DNA of 64,000 nucleotides from the NCBI GenBank assembly GCA_018902795.1, contig JAHIQD010000003.1:1-64000 (forward strand), given 5' to 3'. This document shows positions 1 to 7,709 of the stretch, one piece after another (positions within the stretch are counted from its first letter, which is position 1; each line of letters begins with the position of its first letter). The position numbers were made by a program, and so were the translations under genes. The notes beneath the pieces were generated by a model. The model did no database searches and was not told where the DNA came from. It saw nothing but the letters and a program-made list of their open reading frames with translations. Source of the stretch: Bacteroidota bacterium. Lineage in GTDB: Bacteria > Bacteroidota > Bacteroidia > Flavobacteriales > Weeksellaceae.

Positions 1-74
1 AGGATTCAGAAGTAATTGTGCAGACCCCAGGGATCAACCTGAATTTCTCATATTCAGCACGCTGTCATTTTTGA
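1..74 (+). CDS. possible C-terminal end of a gene entering from the left
   Basis: One plus-strand frame is open from the window edge and stops at TGA 72-74, giving about 23 residues (starting DSEVIVQTPG). The hairpin just downstream could end transcription from both sides. I recognise no family. The short open frame could be chance, so this is only a candidate tail of an upstream gene. Confidence 0.25.
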   Translation, partial: DSEVIVQTPGINLNFSYSARCHF

Positions 75-85
75 CAACAAAAAAA

Positions 86-117
86 AAGAAGCGGTATTCA
101 TCTGAATACCACTTCTT
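86..117 (-). terminator. intrinsic terminator of the 144-944 gene
   Basis: A 15-bp hairpin (86-100 with 103-117) is followed, in the minus direction, by a T-run. The only plus-strand mismatch (C/A) becomes a G-U wobble in the minus-strand RNA, so the minus-strand gene is the likely client. Confidence 0.8.
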
Positions 118-143
118 TATAAAACCAATAGCAAAATTTTGTA

Positions 144-944
144 TTATTTCACAATTACTTTCTGAGATTTTGTTCCTTTTACGGATGTTGTATTGACGAG
201 GTAAATACCAGGCTTCAGGTCAAACGAAACATCAGATTTCGAATGCAGAGAATTCACCAAAGCTCCATTCATGGTATACACCGAAATAGCGGTAGGAACT
301 GAAACTTTTGAGACATATACAGTTTTACCGTTGGTGAATACTTTTTCCGCAGCCTGAGCACTCTCACCTGTCGCTAATGTGGTGGCAGTAACGGTAATCT
401 TGGAGATATTACAGGCACTGTCTCCGTAGATATACAGCCGTTCTGTACCTGCACTGGTTTTCTTTGCCGTGAAGATTTCTCCGGTACCGGCAGCATCAGT
501 AATTCTCTGCCCTAAAACCGTTGAACCGTCAGTAACGAACACTGTTCTGGCAGAGCTGTTGCTTCCTGATCTGAACCACACCGTTACCGTAACCGGACCT
601 GAAACATCAAAATAAAGATATCTTTGGCTCGGAGTGGTTGTAAATCCGCTGCTTGGATAACCTGCGCCGTTGAGCTGCAAACGGTTGACACCGGAATAAC
701 CGTCGGTATAAGTGTAAGACGTGGCAGTAATCGCCCCAAAATTGGTAATGGTTCCGTCGCCCTTGCTGAAAAGCCCCAGCTGATCAATGGTTTTGTCGGC
801 AACTCCGGTTCCGGAATTCAGCGGCCAGTTGGTGGTGTCATTTGCAAAATCCCAGGTTTTGGGAAGGGTAATCTGCGCTTTCATGGTGAAGGTGGTGCTC
901 ATCACCCCTACCAACATAAGAAGTAAGGTTTTTTTCATAAACAT
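144..944 (-). CDS. secreted protein with T9SS sorting domain, pectin-locus orphan
   Basis: A 266-residue secreted protein. Residues 1-23 form a signal peptide ending at KAQ. A beta-rich domain follows, beginning with a WDFAND motif similar to the WDFGGQQ and WSFDDQQ motifs in the neighbouring pectinesterase. The last 65 or so residues resemble a T9SS type A sorting domain (VYTMNGALV, then a KGTKSQKVIVK end), which predicts export by type IX secretion and surface attachment or release. No catalytic motif is visible, so a carbohydrate-binding or accessory role is inference. It is a single-gene unit with its own terminator and a promoter bearing the same palindrome as the two pectin operons, so it probably belongs to that regulon. 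Translation may start at the first ATG or at the ATG two codons later. Confidence 0.85.
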   Translation of the reverse strand: MFMKKTLLLMLVGVMSTTFTMKAQITLPKTWDFANDTTNWPLNSGTGVADKTIDQLGLFSKGDGTITNFGAITATSYTYTDGYSGVNRLQLNGAGYPSSGFTTTPSQRYLYFDVSGPVTVTVWFRSGSNSSARTVFVTDGSTVLGQRITDAAGTGEIFTAKKTSAGTERLYIYGDSACNISKITVTATTLATGESAQAAEKVFTNGKTVYVSKVSVPTAISVYTMNGALVNSLHSKSDVSFDLKPGIYLVNTTSVKGTKSQKVIVK

Positions 945-981
945 TTTTTTAAAGTACTGATTTGTTGTTATTTATATTTAA

Positions 982-1003
982 TACAATCGATTACACAAAT
1001 ATA
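982..1003 (-). promoter_or_regulatory. LacI-type operator abutting a -7 box
   Basis: On the minus strand a -7 box TATATTTG (1003-996) is followed directly by the palindrome TGTAATCGATTGTA (995-982), 38 bases upstream of the 144-944 start. It matches 13 of 14 positions of the perfect palindromes at 12200-12213 and 23714-23727, in nearly the same position relative to the -7 box. Confidence 0.8.
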
Positions 1004-1060
1004 GATACTTTTTTGATTTTATTGGCTTTTTATTCACTTTTTCTGCTGTTATTAAGCATC

Positions 1061-1106
1061 AAGCTTGCGGCTGGCGCAAAACCCCACGTCAGAATTGCCG
1101 GCGGCT
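1061..1106. other. GC-rich hairpin patch, unexplained
   Basis: A GC-rich patch in an otherwise A/T-rich intergenic stretch. It contains TTGCG/CGCAA (1065-1069 with 1075-1079) and a later GCCGGC palindrome. It lies upstream of the operator-promoter and downstream of the pectate lyase terminator, so neither explains it. It may be a repeat remnant. Confidence 0.3.
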
Positions 1107-1121
1107 TACCATTTAAAAAAC

Positions 1122-1150
1122 AAAAAAGTGCATTCTCAGTGGAATGCACT
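1122..1150 (-). terminator. terminator of the pectin-depolymerase operon
   Basis: A perfect 9-bp stem AGTGCATTC/GAATGCACT (1127-1135 with 1142-1150) is followed on the minus strand by six T. It lies 24 bases past the pectate lyase stop codon. Confidence 0.85.
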
Positions 1151-1174
1151 CATTGAAGAAAATTAAAATCCGTT

Positions 1175-2515
1175 TTAGTCTTTAATAAATTTTAAGGGAA
1201 AAGATTGTTCTCCAGCCCGCAGTCTTCCAAAATAAGTACCTTTGGGAAAGTGAGCAACATCAACGGTCATCGTCTTACCAGAAGTATTCGGCACAGATCC
1301 TGAATAAACCTTCCTTCCTTCTGGGGTGTAGATTTCCAGATTCATCAGTCTGTTCTGATTGACCGGAAGTTCAATATTCAGTACATCTTTTACCGGTACA
1401 GGAAATAATTTTAACTCAGGAGTTTTTCCCGTGCTGCCTACTCCCATATTGGCACACTGTCCCGGCGTAATAACCCCGGACTCAGTCACCTGCAATGTCG
1501 CACCTGCGCCACAGCCAGGATCTGGCACGTAAGCAGCCACATTTTCTGTAGGAATGACGGTATATGCATAATTGGGCGGACTTACCGTACCGATATTGGA
1601 CCCACCGCCGATTGCGCCAGCTCCGGAAAGACTGTTGATATAATTTACAGCAATGCTGCCTCCGTCTGTGGACACATAACTTTTGAAAAATGTACTGATT
1701 TTAGCATAGTTTGTATTTTCAACATATACCGTGGAATTTTTAGTACCGCCGCCAAGACCTAACCCTACAGCACCGGAAACATTGGTGTTATAATAGCAGT
1801 TCAGAATATGCAGCTCAGCATTCCGTGCCCTTGGCATCCTTTCCCGGCAACCGTCGGCCCAGTAACAGCTTTGATAGGTAATACTGTAATGTCCGTCCGC
1901 AGGCGAATCTGTGGCACTGGAACCTACAAGATTCGAAAAACGGTGATCGTTGCTTCCGCCTACTCCCCCTGCAATAGGCGCCTTCAGGTAAGTAAATTTA
2001 CACCACGAAATCGTAACATTGTCTGCAGATCCTACATTGTCAAAATTCCCGTCCTGCCCGTCCTGAAACTCACAGTGGTCCACCCAGATATTGGTACCGC
2101 CCTGGTTGGTAAGGTTATCATTTCCGTTGATGTCGTAGGCACCGGGACCTACAAAAATCAGATTTCTGATGATAACATTATTAGAGCCGTTTTTCAAATT
2201 AAGAATCCCGGCACCGGTTTGGTTTTCATTAACCAGTTTAGCACCCGGCAGTCCAATAATAGATTTGTTGGTAATCACTGCGCTGATCTGCTGTCCTGAA
2301 GGAATCTGAATGGTTCCCGATACCAGAATGACCTTTGACCCAGCGGAAGTAATATTGGATCTTAAACTGGTAAAATCTGTCACTGTTACCGGAGCTGCAT
2401 TGCCGCCACCCGTGGCCGCGGCACCAAATCCTTCAGGCGCTGCCTGATAGTAAACCTGACTGTTCATTACAGAAAATCCCATCAGGCAGATCATCATTAA
2501 AAATACCTTTCTCAT
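1175..2515 (-). CDS. pectate lyase, polysaccharide lyase family 1, T9SS-exported
   Basis: A 446-residue secreted lyase that cleaves polygalacturonate by beta-elimination, producing 4,5-unsaturated oligogalacturonides. Residues 1-19 are a signal peptide. The parallel beta-helix carries the PL1 signature WVDHCEF (144-150), a Ca-site-like Asp-rich stretch (about 152-160), and RMPRAR at 226-231, the expected place of the catalytic Arg. Residues after about 366 are a T9SS type A sorting domain ending PLKFIKD. It is the last gene of the minus-strand operon GH28-SusC-SusD-CE8-PL1, 56 bases after the pectinesterase. Its products feed KdgF, KduI and KduD in the second operon. Confidence 0.95.
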   Translation of the reverse strand: MRKVFLMMICLMGFSVMNSQVYYQAAPEGFGAAATGGGNAAPVTVTDFTSLRSNITSAGSKVILVSGTIQIPSGQQISAVITNKSIIGLPGAKLVNENQTGAGILNLKNGSNNVIIRNLIFVGPGAYDINGNDNLTNQGGTNIWVDHCEFQDGQDGNFDNVGSADNVTISWCKFTYLKAPIAGGVGGSNDHRFSNLVGSSATDSPADGHYSITYQSCYWADGCRERMPRARNAELHILNCYYNTNVSGAVGLGLGGGTKNSTVYVENTNYAKISTFFKSYVSTDGGSIAVNYINSLSGAGAIGGGSNIGTVSPPNYAYTVIPTENVAAYVPDPGCGAGATLQVTESGVITPGQCANMGVGSTGKTPELKLFPVPVKDVLNIELPVNQNRLMNLEIYTPEGRKVYSGSVPNTSGKTMTVDVAHFPKGTYFGRLRAGEQSFPLKFIKD

Positions 2516-2532
2516 ACTAAGTTGTTTAAATG

Positions 2533-2551
2533 GAATGGATCATATCCATTC
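2533..2551 (-). other. hairpin between pectinesterase and pectate lyase
   Basis: A perfect 8-bp inverted repeat, GAATGGAT/ATCCATTC, with a 3-base loop sits in the 56-base gap between two operon genes. There is no strong T-run. It may be a weak attenuator or an mRNA processing or stability site. Confidence 0.4.
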
Positions 2552-2571
2552 TGCTTATATTTATTTAATTA

Positions 2572-5500
2572 TTAATCAGTTCTCAGTTTTACCGACTTTG
2601 TTCCTTTTGAATTCTGAAGGTGGATCAGCCAGATTCCTGCCGGCAGTTCAAAACTACTGTCCGCGGAAACAGCAAAAGACTTCATTAAGGAGCCGTTCAC
2701 TGCATATACTTTTACGGCAGTGGTGTTTTTCACATCATCAATATATACGGTGTTTCTGACGGAAAAAACCCTGGTATCCAAAACAGGTTTCACCGAAGCG
2801 CTTCCTAAAACAGTTTCGGAAAAAGGATCCCAGCCGTCATTCCCTTTGGTGAAATTCAGGGTGGTAATCGCGGTTCCGTCAGTAAGTTGTGGCTGGGTCA
2901 AAAATGTTGCCCAGGCTGCACGGTTTCCTGAATTATTCACTCCGGAAACTTCGGTGGTTCCGTATTCGTACATACCTGGCGAAGTTCCGCCAAGGGTATT
3001 TTGCCATCCAAGCGGCATAATAAGGGAAGTTCCGACAGATCCGGGGAAATCTGACACTTCAACAGTTGTGTTATAAAATACGGCTTCACTGGTATTTGCA
3101 GCCCATGGACGTCCAAAATAACCGGGTTTCGAACGGTAAACAGACGCGGTCTGAACGAGCGGCTGAGCACTGGTAACCTTACAGTTGTACATGAGGTATC
3201 CTCTTCCTGACGTCTGCTGTGGCGCGGTAATATAAGAAAGATCGCTGCCCTGGTCGCTCGTGTTCATCACCAGATTGGTTTGATAAAACACCGCCGTCAT
3301 TCCTCCGAAAATAAAATCAACCGCACCCATTACATCTCCTTTGTACAGGGCAACTCTCGCTCCCTGAGCTCCGTAAAACGAATCCTGACGTCCGACAATT
3401 CTGCAGTTTTTCAGGAAACTGCGGTCTCCGCTTCCGGTGATAGCAAGTGCAGCAGCTCTTTCTACAAGTGCCTTATTCTGAACGGAAGTGTTTTTCAGAT
3501 CGGTAGGTCTGGCACCGGGACTTCCTGAAGTCCACGGCACCACTACATCCTGCGATTCTTTTGCTGAAACATATTGGTTGAATGAATTCTCGAAAATAAT
3601 GCCGTCAGCTTCGAATCCTTTTGCATTCACCACCACTGTGGCATTCCAGAACGAACCGTTGGTGGTTCCGGAACCGGCGTTGGCGTATGAAAAACTTCCG
3701 TTCTCTTTATTGACATTAAGAACTTCCTGACTCCATTTCTGGTTGCTGCCCATTGAATAATAATGATATCCATGTCCGTAATACGAGGTGATGCGCACGG
3801 CATTTGGTGAAATATCAGTCCCTTTGTTCAGAATGGCAGTATCGGGAGAAGCGGACGCATTTTTCAGGGTGATATTCGGCTGAGATACCACAAGCATTTC
3901 TTCATAATTTCCCGGATCAACCAGTACCGTTACTCTTTGGGTATCATTTCTGCTCATATTGGAAACAGCATTTAAAGCGGCATTAATGGTTTGAAACTGT
4001 TTCCCGGATCCTACGGTAATTTCAGAGGCATACGCAACATTCTGAACAGTACGGATTTCAGGGAAATACGAGGTAGCTCCCGCAGCGCCGCCAACGGTGA
4101 TGGTCACGTTTCCGGGAACGGATCCCGTATAAACATACTCAGCCGATTCCGTTATGGATGTTGAATTGGAAGCGGTAGAATAATTAGCACCGCCTTCAAT
4201 CGAGAAGTTAGCAGAGTAATAATAGGAAACAATCACCTTCTGTCCCGGATTTACCGGAACTAGGATCGTTGCCCCTGGTTTTGCAGTTAAATGACCGGAT
4301 GCAGGCACTGTTGTAACCTGTCCGTTAAGCTGCATCCCTTTATAATAAACAGTGGTAACAGAATTAACTTGCTGATCATCAAAAGACCACACATTCACCG
4401 GATTAAAAACCAGATTTTTGGACGCCGGAGCGCCGTTGATATTCAGGTTTGAAGCAAGTGCAAGTTCCACGGGAAAATTATTCAGACCCGAAAACGAAAT
4501 GCTGTATTTACCGTTTCTGAGGTTAATATTGGAAAGATCCGAAAAACTGTATGAATATCCCGTTTCGTTAATATTGGTAAAAGAAAGATTCAGTGCATTC
4601 TGCTGTGTGGGATTTAAACCCGAAACATTTAAACTAACCAAATATTGAGGTTTGGGGCTGAAATTAATTGGAAATGTCGTATTACCCGCTACCGTTACGG
4701 TATTATTGGTGATTTGAAAATCATTGACACCCTGTGATGAAATGGTATACTGCACCCCCGGAACAAGCTGTACCGAATAAGTGGAATTTGCCGTATTGAT
4801 GACCGGATTAGGAACGTAAATGCTTCCGCTTTCTGCATCGGGAGTAAATGATAATCCAACATTTGAAATTTGAGTGTCCAGGCCTGTAATACTCCCCGTA
4901 ACCGTTGCCAAACTCACCGATGCTACAGAAATAAGATGGCTGAGCGTTGATGCAGCTCCCGCTGTACTGAATGTTTCTCCTGTCGTAATAATATATCCGC
5001 TCGCGCTGGCAAGACTTACGGTATACGAATAACCGACCGGCAGATTAATCTGATAAGCATTCGAATTCACAGGAACATTCCAGGTTTTTCCAGCCACATT
5101 GGTGAAAACCAGGGAATATCCCGCAGGAATCCCACTGGCCTGACTCACATCGATGTTTCCGGAAACACTGGTATATACCGCTGCTTTTCTGTAAATCCTG
5201 TAAAAGCTCGCTTTGGCCAGTGCATCATAAATAAAATAGTTCCCCGCAGTTTTTGCAACAAAATTAGCTTCTGTTAACGCACCGGATGCAGCAGTGGTTG
5301 TCACATTATCACTTTGCGAAGCCGGATTGGATGCATAACTGAAAGTCAGCTTTCCGGCGGTATCGCCACGGGCAATCACTTTAATTTCATCATCTTCATT
5401 AAGATTGATTTTATAATATCTTGCGTTCGGCTGCCCTGCCGTAACGGTGGGAATAGCGTTGCAGTAAAGGCGCCCGTTATAACCGGTAACCGATGCGATA

Positions 5501-5790
5501 TTTTCATCATATCGGGTTAAAGCAGTATTGGTCGTTCTCAATCTGTCATTGTTTCCGCCGGTCCAGACCAGGTCTCCAGCTGTAAAATTTGCCGGAAAGA
5601 CGTTTGCTGTGCTGGAACTTCCGGGCGTTATCACCGGATTGTACCAGGAATTAATAACGTTGGCATTCAGTCTATTGTTGTACTGAGCAGCATCAAGCTG
5701 CTGTCCCCCAAAATCCCATACATCGGTGAGTTGTCCGAAAACGCTCATCGCCGGGAAAAGGAGAAAAAATAAATAGAAGTTTTTTTTCAT
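2572..5790 (-). CDS. pectinesterase, CE8 domain, large multidomain T9SS-exported protein
   Basis: Removes methyl esters from pectin so that lyases and GH28 enzymes can act. The start is placed at ATG 5790 (MKKNFYLFFL, a clean signal peptide), not at the upstream in-frame ATG at 5862, which lies inside a terminator hairpin. The product is about 1072 residues. The N-terminal half holds a WDFGGQQ domain, several beta-sandwich-like stretches and a second WSFDDQQ module. The C-terminal third is the CE8 beta-helix, with GRQDSFYG (first catalytic Asp), VDFIFGG (second catalytic Asp) and GRPW (substrate Arg). A T9SS sorting domain ends the protein. It is far longer than a simple CE8 enzyme of 300-400 residues. 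The WDF modules recur in the 144-944 protein and may bind substrate. Confidence 0.93.
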   Translation of the reverse strand: MKKNFYLFFLLFPAMSVFGQLTDVWDFGGQQLDAAQYNNRLNANVINSWYNPVITPGSSSTANVFPANFTAGDLVWTGGNNDRLRTTNTALTRYDENIASVTGYNGRLYCNAIPTVTAGQPNARYYKINLNEDDEIKVIARGDTAGKLTFSYASNPASQSDNVTTTAASGALTEANFVAKTAGNYFIYDALAKASFYRIYRKAAVYTSVSGNIDVSQASGIPAGYSLVFTNVAGKTWNVPVNSNAYQINLPVGYSYTVSLASASGYIITTGETFSTAGAASTLSHLISVASVSLATVTGSITGLDTQISNVGLSFTPDAESGSIYVPNPVINTANSTYSVQLVPGVQYTISSQGVNDFQITNNTVTVAGNTTFPINFSPKPQYLVSLNVSGLNPTQQNALNLSFTNINETGYSYSFSDLSNINLRNGKYSISFSGLNNFPVELALASNLNINGAPASKNLVFNPVNVWSFDDQQVNSVTTVYYKGMQLNGQVTTVPASGHLTAKPGATILVPVNPGQKVIVSYYYSANFSIEGGANYSTASNSTSITESAEYVYTGSVPGNVTITVGGAAGATSYFPEIRTVQNVAYASEITVGSGKQFQTINAALNAVSNMSRNDTQRVTVLVDPGNYEEMLVVSQPNITLKNASASPDTAILNKGTDISPNAVRITSYYGHGYHYYSMGSNQKWSQEVLNVNKENGSFSYANAGSGTTNGSFWNATVVVNAKGFEADGIIFENSFNQYVSAKESQDVVVPWTSGSPGARPTDLKNTSVQNKALVERAAALAITGSGDRSFLKNCRIVGRQDSFYGAQGARVALYKGDVMGAVDFIFGGMTAVFYQTNLVMNTSDQGSDLSYITAPQQTSGRGYLMYNCKVTSAQPLVQTASVYRSKPGYFGRPWAANTSEAVFYNTTVEVSDFPGSVGTSLIMPLGWQNTLGGTSPGMYEYGTTEVSGVNNSGNRAAWATFLTQPQLTDGTAITTLNFTKGNDGWDPFSETVLGSASVKPVLDTRVFSVRNTVYIDDVKNTTAVKVYAVNGSLMKSFAVSADSSFELPAGIWLIHLQNSKGTKSVKLRTD

Positions 5791-5811
5791 AATAATATTT
5801 TTGAGGAGTGG

Positions 5812-5864
5812 TATAAAAAAAATTGCTGCCTGATTCTTATGAAATGTAAGAACAGACAGCAATT
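5812..5864 (-). terminator. internal terminator/attenuator after SusD
   Basis: A long imperfect hairpin: AATTGCTG...CAGCAATT (5821-5828 with 5857-5864), continued inward by CTG/CAG and CTTA/TAAG. It is followed on the minus strand by an eight-T run. The C/A mismatch is a G-U wobble in the minus transcript. It sits between SusD and the pectinesterase, so it should reduce read-through to the two exported enzymes relative to SusC and SusD. Confidence 0.75.
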
Positions 5865-5886
5865 GATACTGAATTATAAATATTTT

Positions 5887-7674
5887 CTAGTAACCATAGT
5901 CATTGCTGAGCGTATTGTTACTTGCATCAAGAAATACCTGCCAGATCGGCCAGAACTGTCTGGTATCAGGGTTTTTTCTGTAAAGAGCAGCAATCTTGGA
6001 ATCAGAAAGTGCAGTCCAGTCCACGGAAGACCAGCCCGCTCCCGGATTTGTGTTTTCTCCTCTGTTCAGTCCGTAAATGATCAGCGTTTCATTATCTGCA
6101 GCATATTTGTAATACAGTACGGAAGGAACATCCTCATATCGGCCGGTACGGTTTTTCAGCTCAGTAAGCCTTGCTTTGGCATCTGCCATATTGGTTCCCA
6201 GAAGGTTCCATCTGATGAGTGCCAGTTTACGCTCCATCTCACCGGTAAATTCGTATTTATGCTCATCTACAATCGCGTTGAACATAGCCTGTTTTGAACT
6301 AAGCGCATTCACATAATTTTCAACTTTTACAGGGCGGTCTGCAGCTGCAAAAGCTCTGTTACGGATTTCTTTTAAATAAGGTGCGGCGGCAGAAGGTCCT
6401 TCCACTTCGTTTGCAGTTTCCGCAGCCATCAGTAAAATCTCAGCATAACGCATATAGATCTTGTTAACTCCATCGTCATTGGGCGATGTTACCAGTCTGT
6501 TCATCCATTCGAAGCGGAACTTTCCGAAGTACCATCTGTTTAAGACTCCTACTTCCTGTTTTGCTTTCCCGGCTACCGGATTTCCCCATTTATAAGGGAC
6601 ACAGGTTACATTTCTTCTGGTATCTTTAGAATCGAAGTCATACCAAATATTGGGTAAAGGACCTCCCTGTCCTCCCCTGTTGCTGCCCATCTGCTGATAC
6701 TGGTCATTGGCAGCGTGGTTTACAGCAAAGTTGAATAGTACACGTCCTCTTCCGGCATCAAAAGGAATTTCCCAAAGTGATTCATTTCCTGCAGCAATAA
6801 CTTCCTGGTTGTATTTTCTCCATAATCCTTCGAAAGTAGGATCCAGTTTGGCAGAATTGCTTGCAATGATATCTCTGCATTCTTTAAGGGCTACAGGATA
6901 TAATTTAGCAACTGAAAGTTCAGGATCCGTACTTCTTCTGATCCCGTCAGGATACTGTGAGTACCCGGAAGCAGCCAGTGCTACCCTTGCTCTCAGTCCT
7001 TTTACAAAGGCTTTATTGATTCTTTCTACAGTGCTGGTTGCCGCGCTTCCGTTAGGCCAAGGAACCAGAGTTTCTGCTTCAGCAAGATCGGTTAAAAGCT
7101 GCTTATAGATGATATCTCTGCTTGATTTTGGCATATAAACAGTTGCAGTACTGATTGGTTCAAATCTGGCAGGCACATCTCCCCACCCTTTTACCAGGTC
7201 AGAATAATAAATCGCTCTTAAGGTAAGCGCTTCTCCCAATAAATATCCCAGATCAGAACCCGGCACCGGATTTCCATAAGCTCTTAATCCCCTGATACAG
7301 AGGTTGGCTCTTTCAATCCCCGTATACATCATCGTCCAAACATTATTTGCGGTATTCATTTGAGAATTGTTCGGCTTGGCATCATATACGACCAGATCTG
7401 CATTGTCATTGGAGGTAGATTCTGAGGAATTCAGCCATTCCGTATCGGTATTCATACCATAGAATGGAATCCATCTGCCTCTGTAGGAATTGGTTTCTGC
7501 CATAGGTATTTTAATTCCGTCTACTGCCCCTTTGGCCAGATCGGGATTAGAAAATATCACCGCTTCTGAGCTTGCAGAAGGTGAATCAACCGTCAGCAGG
7601 TCTTCTCCGATCTGCTTGCAGGAAACCACCGCAAGCGGAAGAAGGAATAATGAAAGTTTTATTGCTAATTTCAT
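5887..7674 (-). CDS. SusD/RagB-family outer-membrane glycan-binding lipoprotein
   Basis: A 595-residue surface lipoprotein that captures oligosaccharides and closes over the SusC channel. The signal ends in a VVSC lipobox, with lipidation expected at Cys19. The body shows the usual alpha-helical SusD fold sequence, including a typical C-terminal stretch (MRYAEILLMAAE, then IRNRAF). It lies 35 bases after the SusC gene in the same operon, the normal order for such a pair. Pectin oligosaccharide specificity is inferred from the surrounding CE8, PL1 and GH28 genes. Confidence 0.95.
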   Translation of the reverse strand: MKLAIKLSLFLLPLAVVSCKQIGEDLLTVDSPSASSEAVIFSNPDLAKGAVDGIKIPMAETNSYRGRWIPFYGMNTDTEWLNSSESTSNDNADLVVYDAKPNNSQMNTANNVWTMMYTGIERANLCIRGLRAYGNPVPGSDLGYLLGEALTLRAIYYSDLVKGWGDVPARFEPISTATVYMPKSSRDIIYKQLLTDLAEAETLVPWPNGSAATSTVERINKAFVKGLRARVALAASGYSQYPDGIRRSTDPELSVAKLYPVALKECRDIIASNSAKLDPTFEGLWRKYNQEVIAAGNESLWEIPFDAGRGRVLFNFAVNHAANDQYQQMGSNRGGQGGPLPNIWYDFDSKDTRRNVTCVPYKWGNPVAGKAKQEVGVLNRWYFGKFRFEWMNRLVTSPNDDGVNKIYMRYAEILLMAAETANEVEGPSAAAPYLKEIRNRAFAAADRPVKVENYVNALSSKQAMFNAIVDEHKYEFTGEMERKLALIRWNLLGTNMADAKARLTELKNRTGRYEDVPSVLYYKYAADNETLIIYGLNRGENTNPGAGWSSVDWTALSDSKIAALYRKNPDTRQFWPIWQVFLDASNNTLSNDYGY

Positions 7675-7709
7675 TGTATTTGAATTTAATAAGATCAGTT
7701 ATTATTTAA

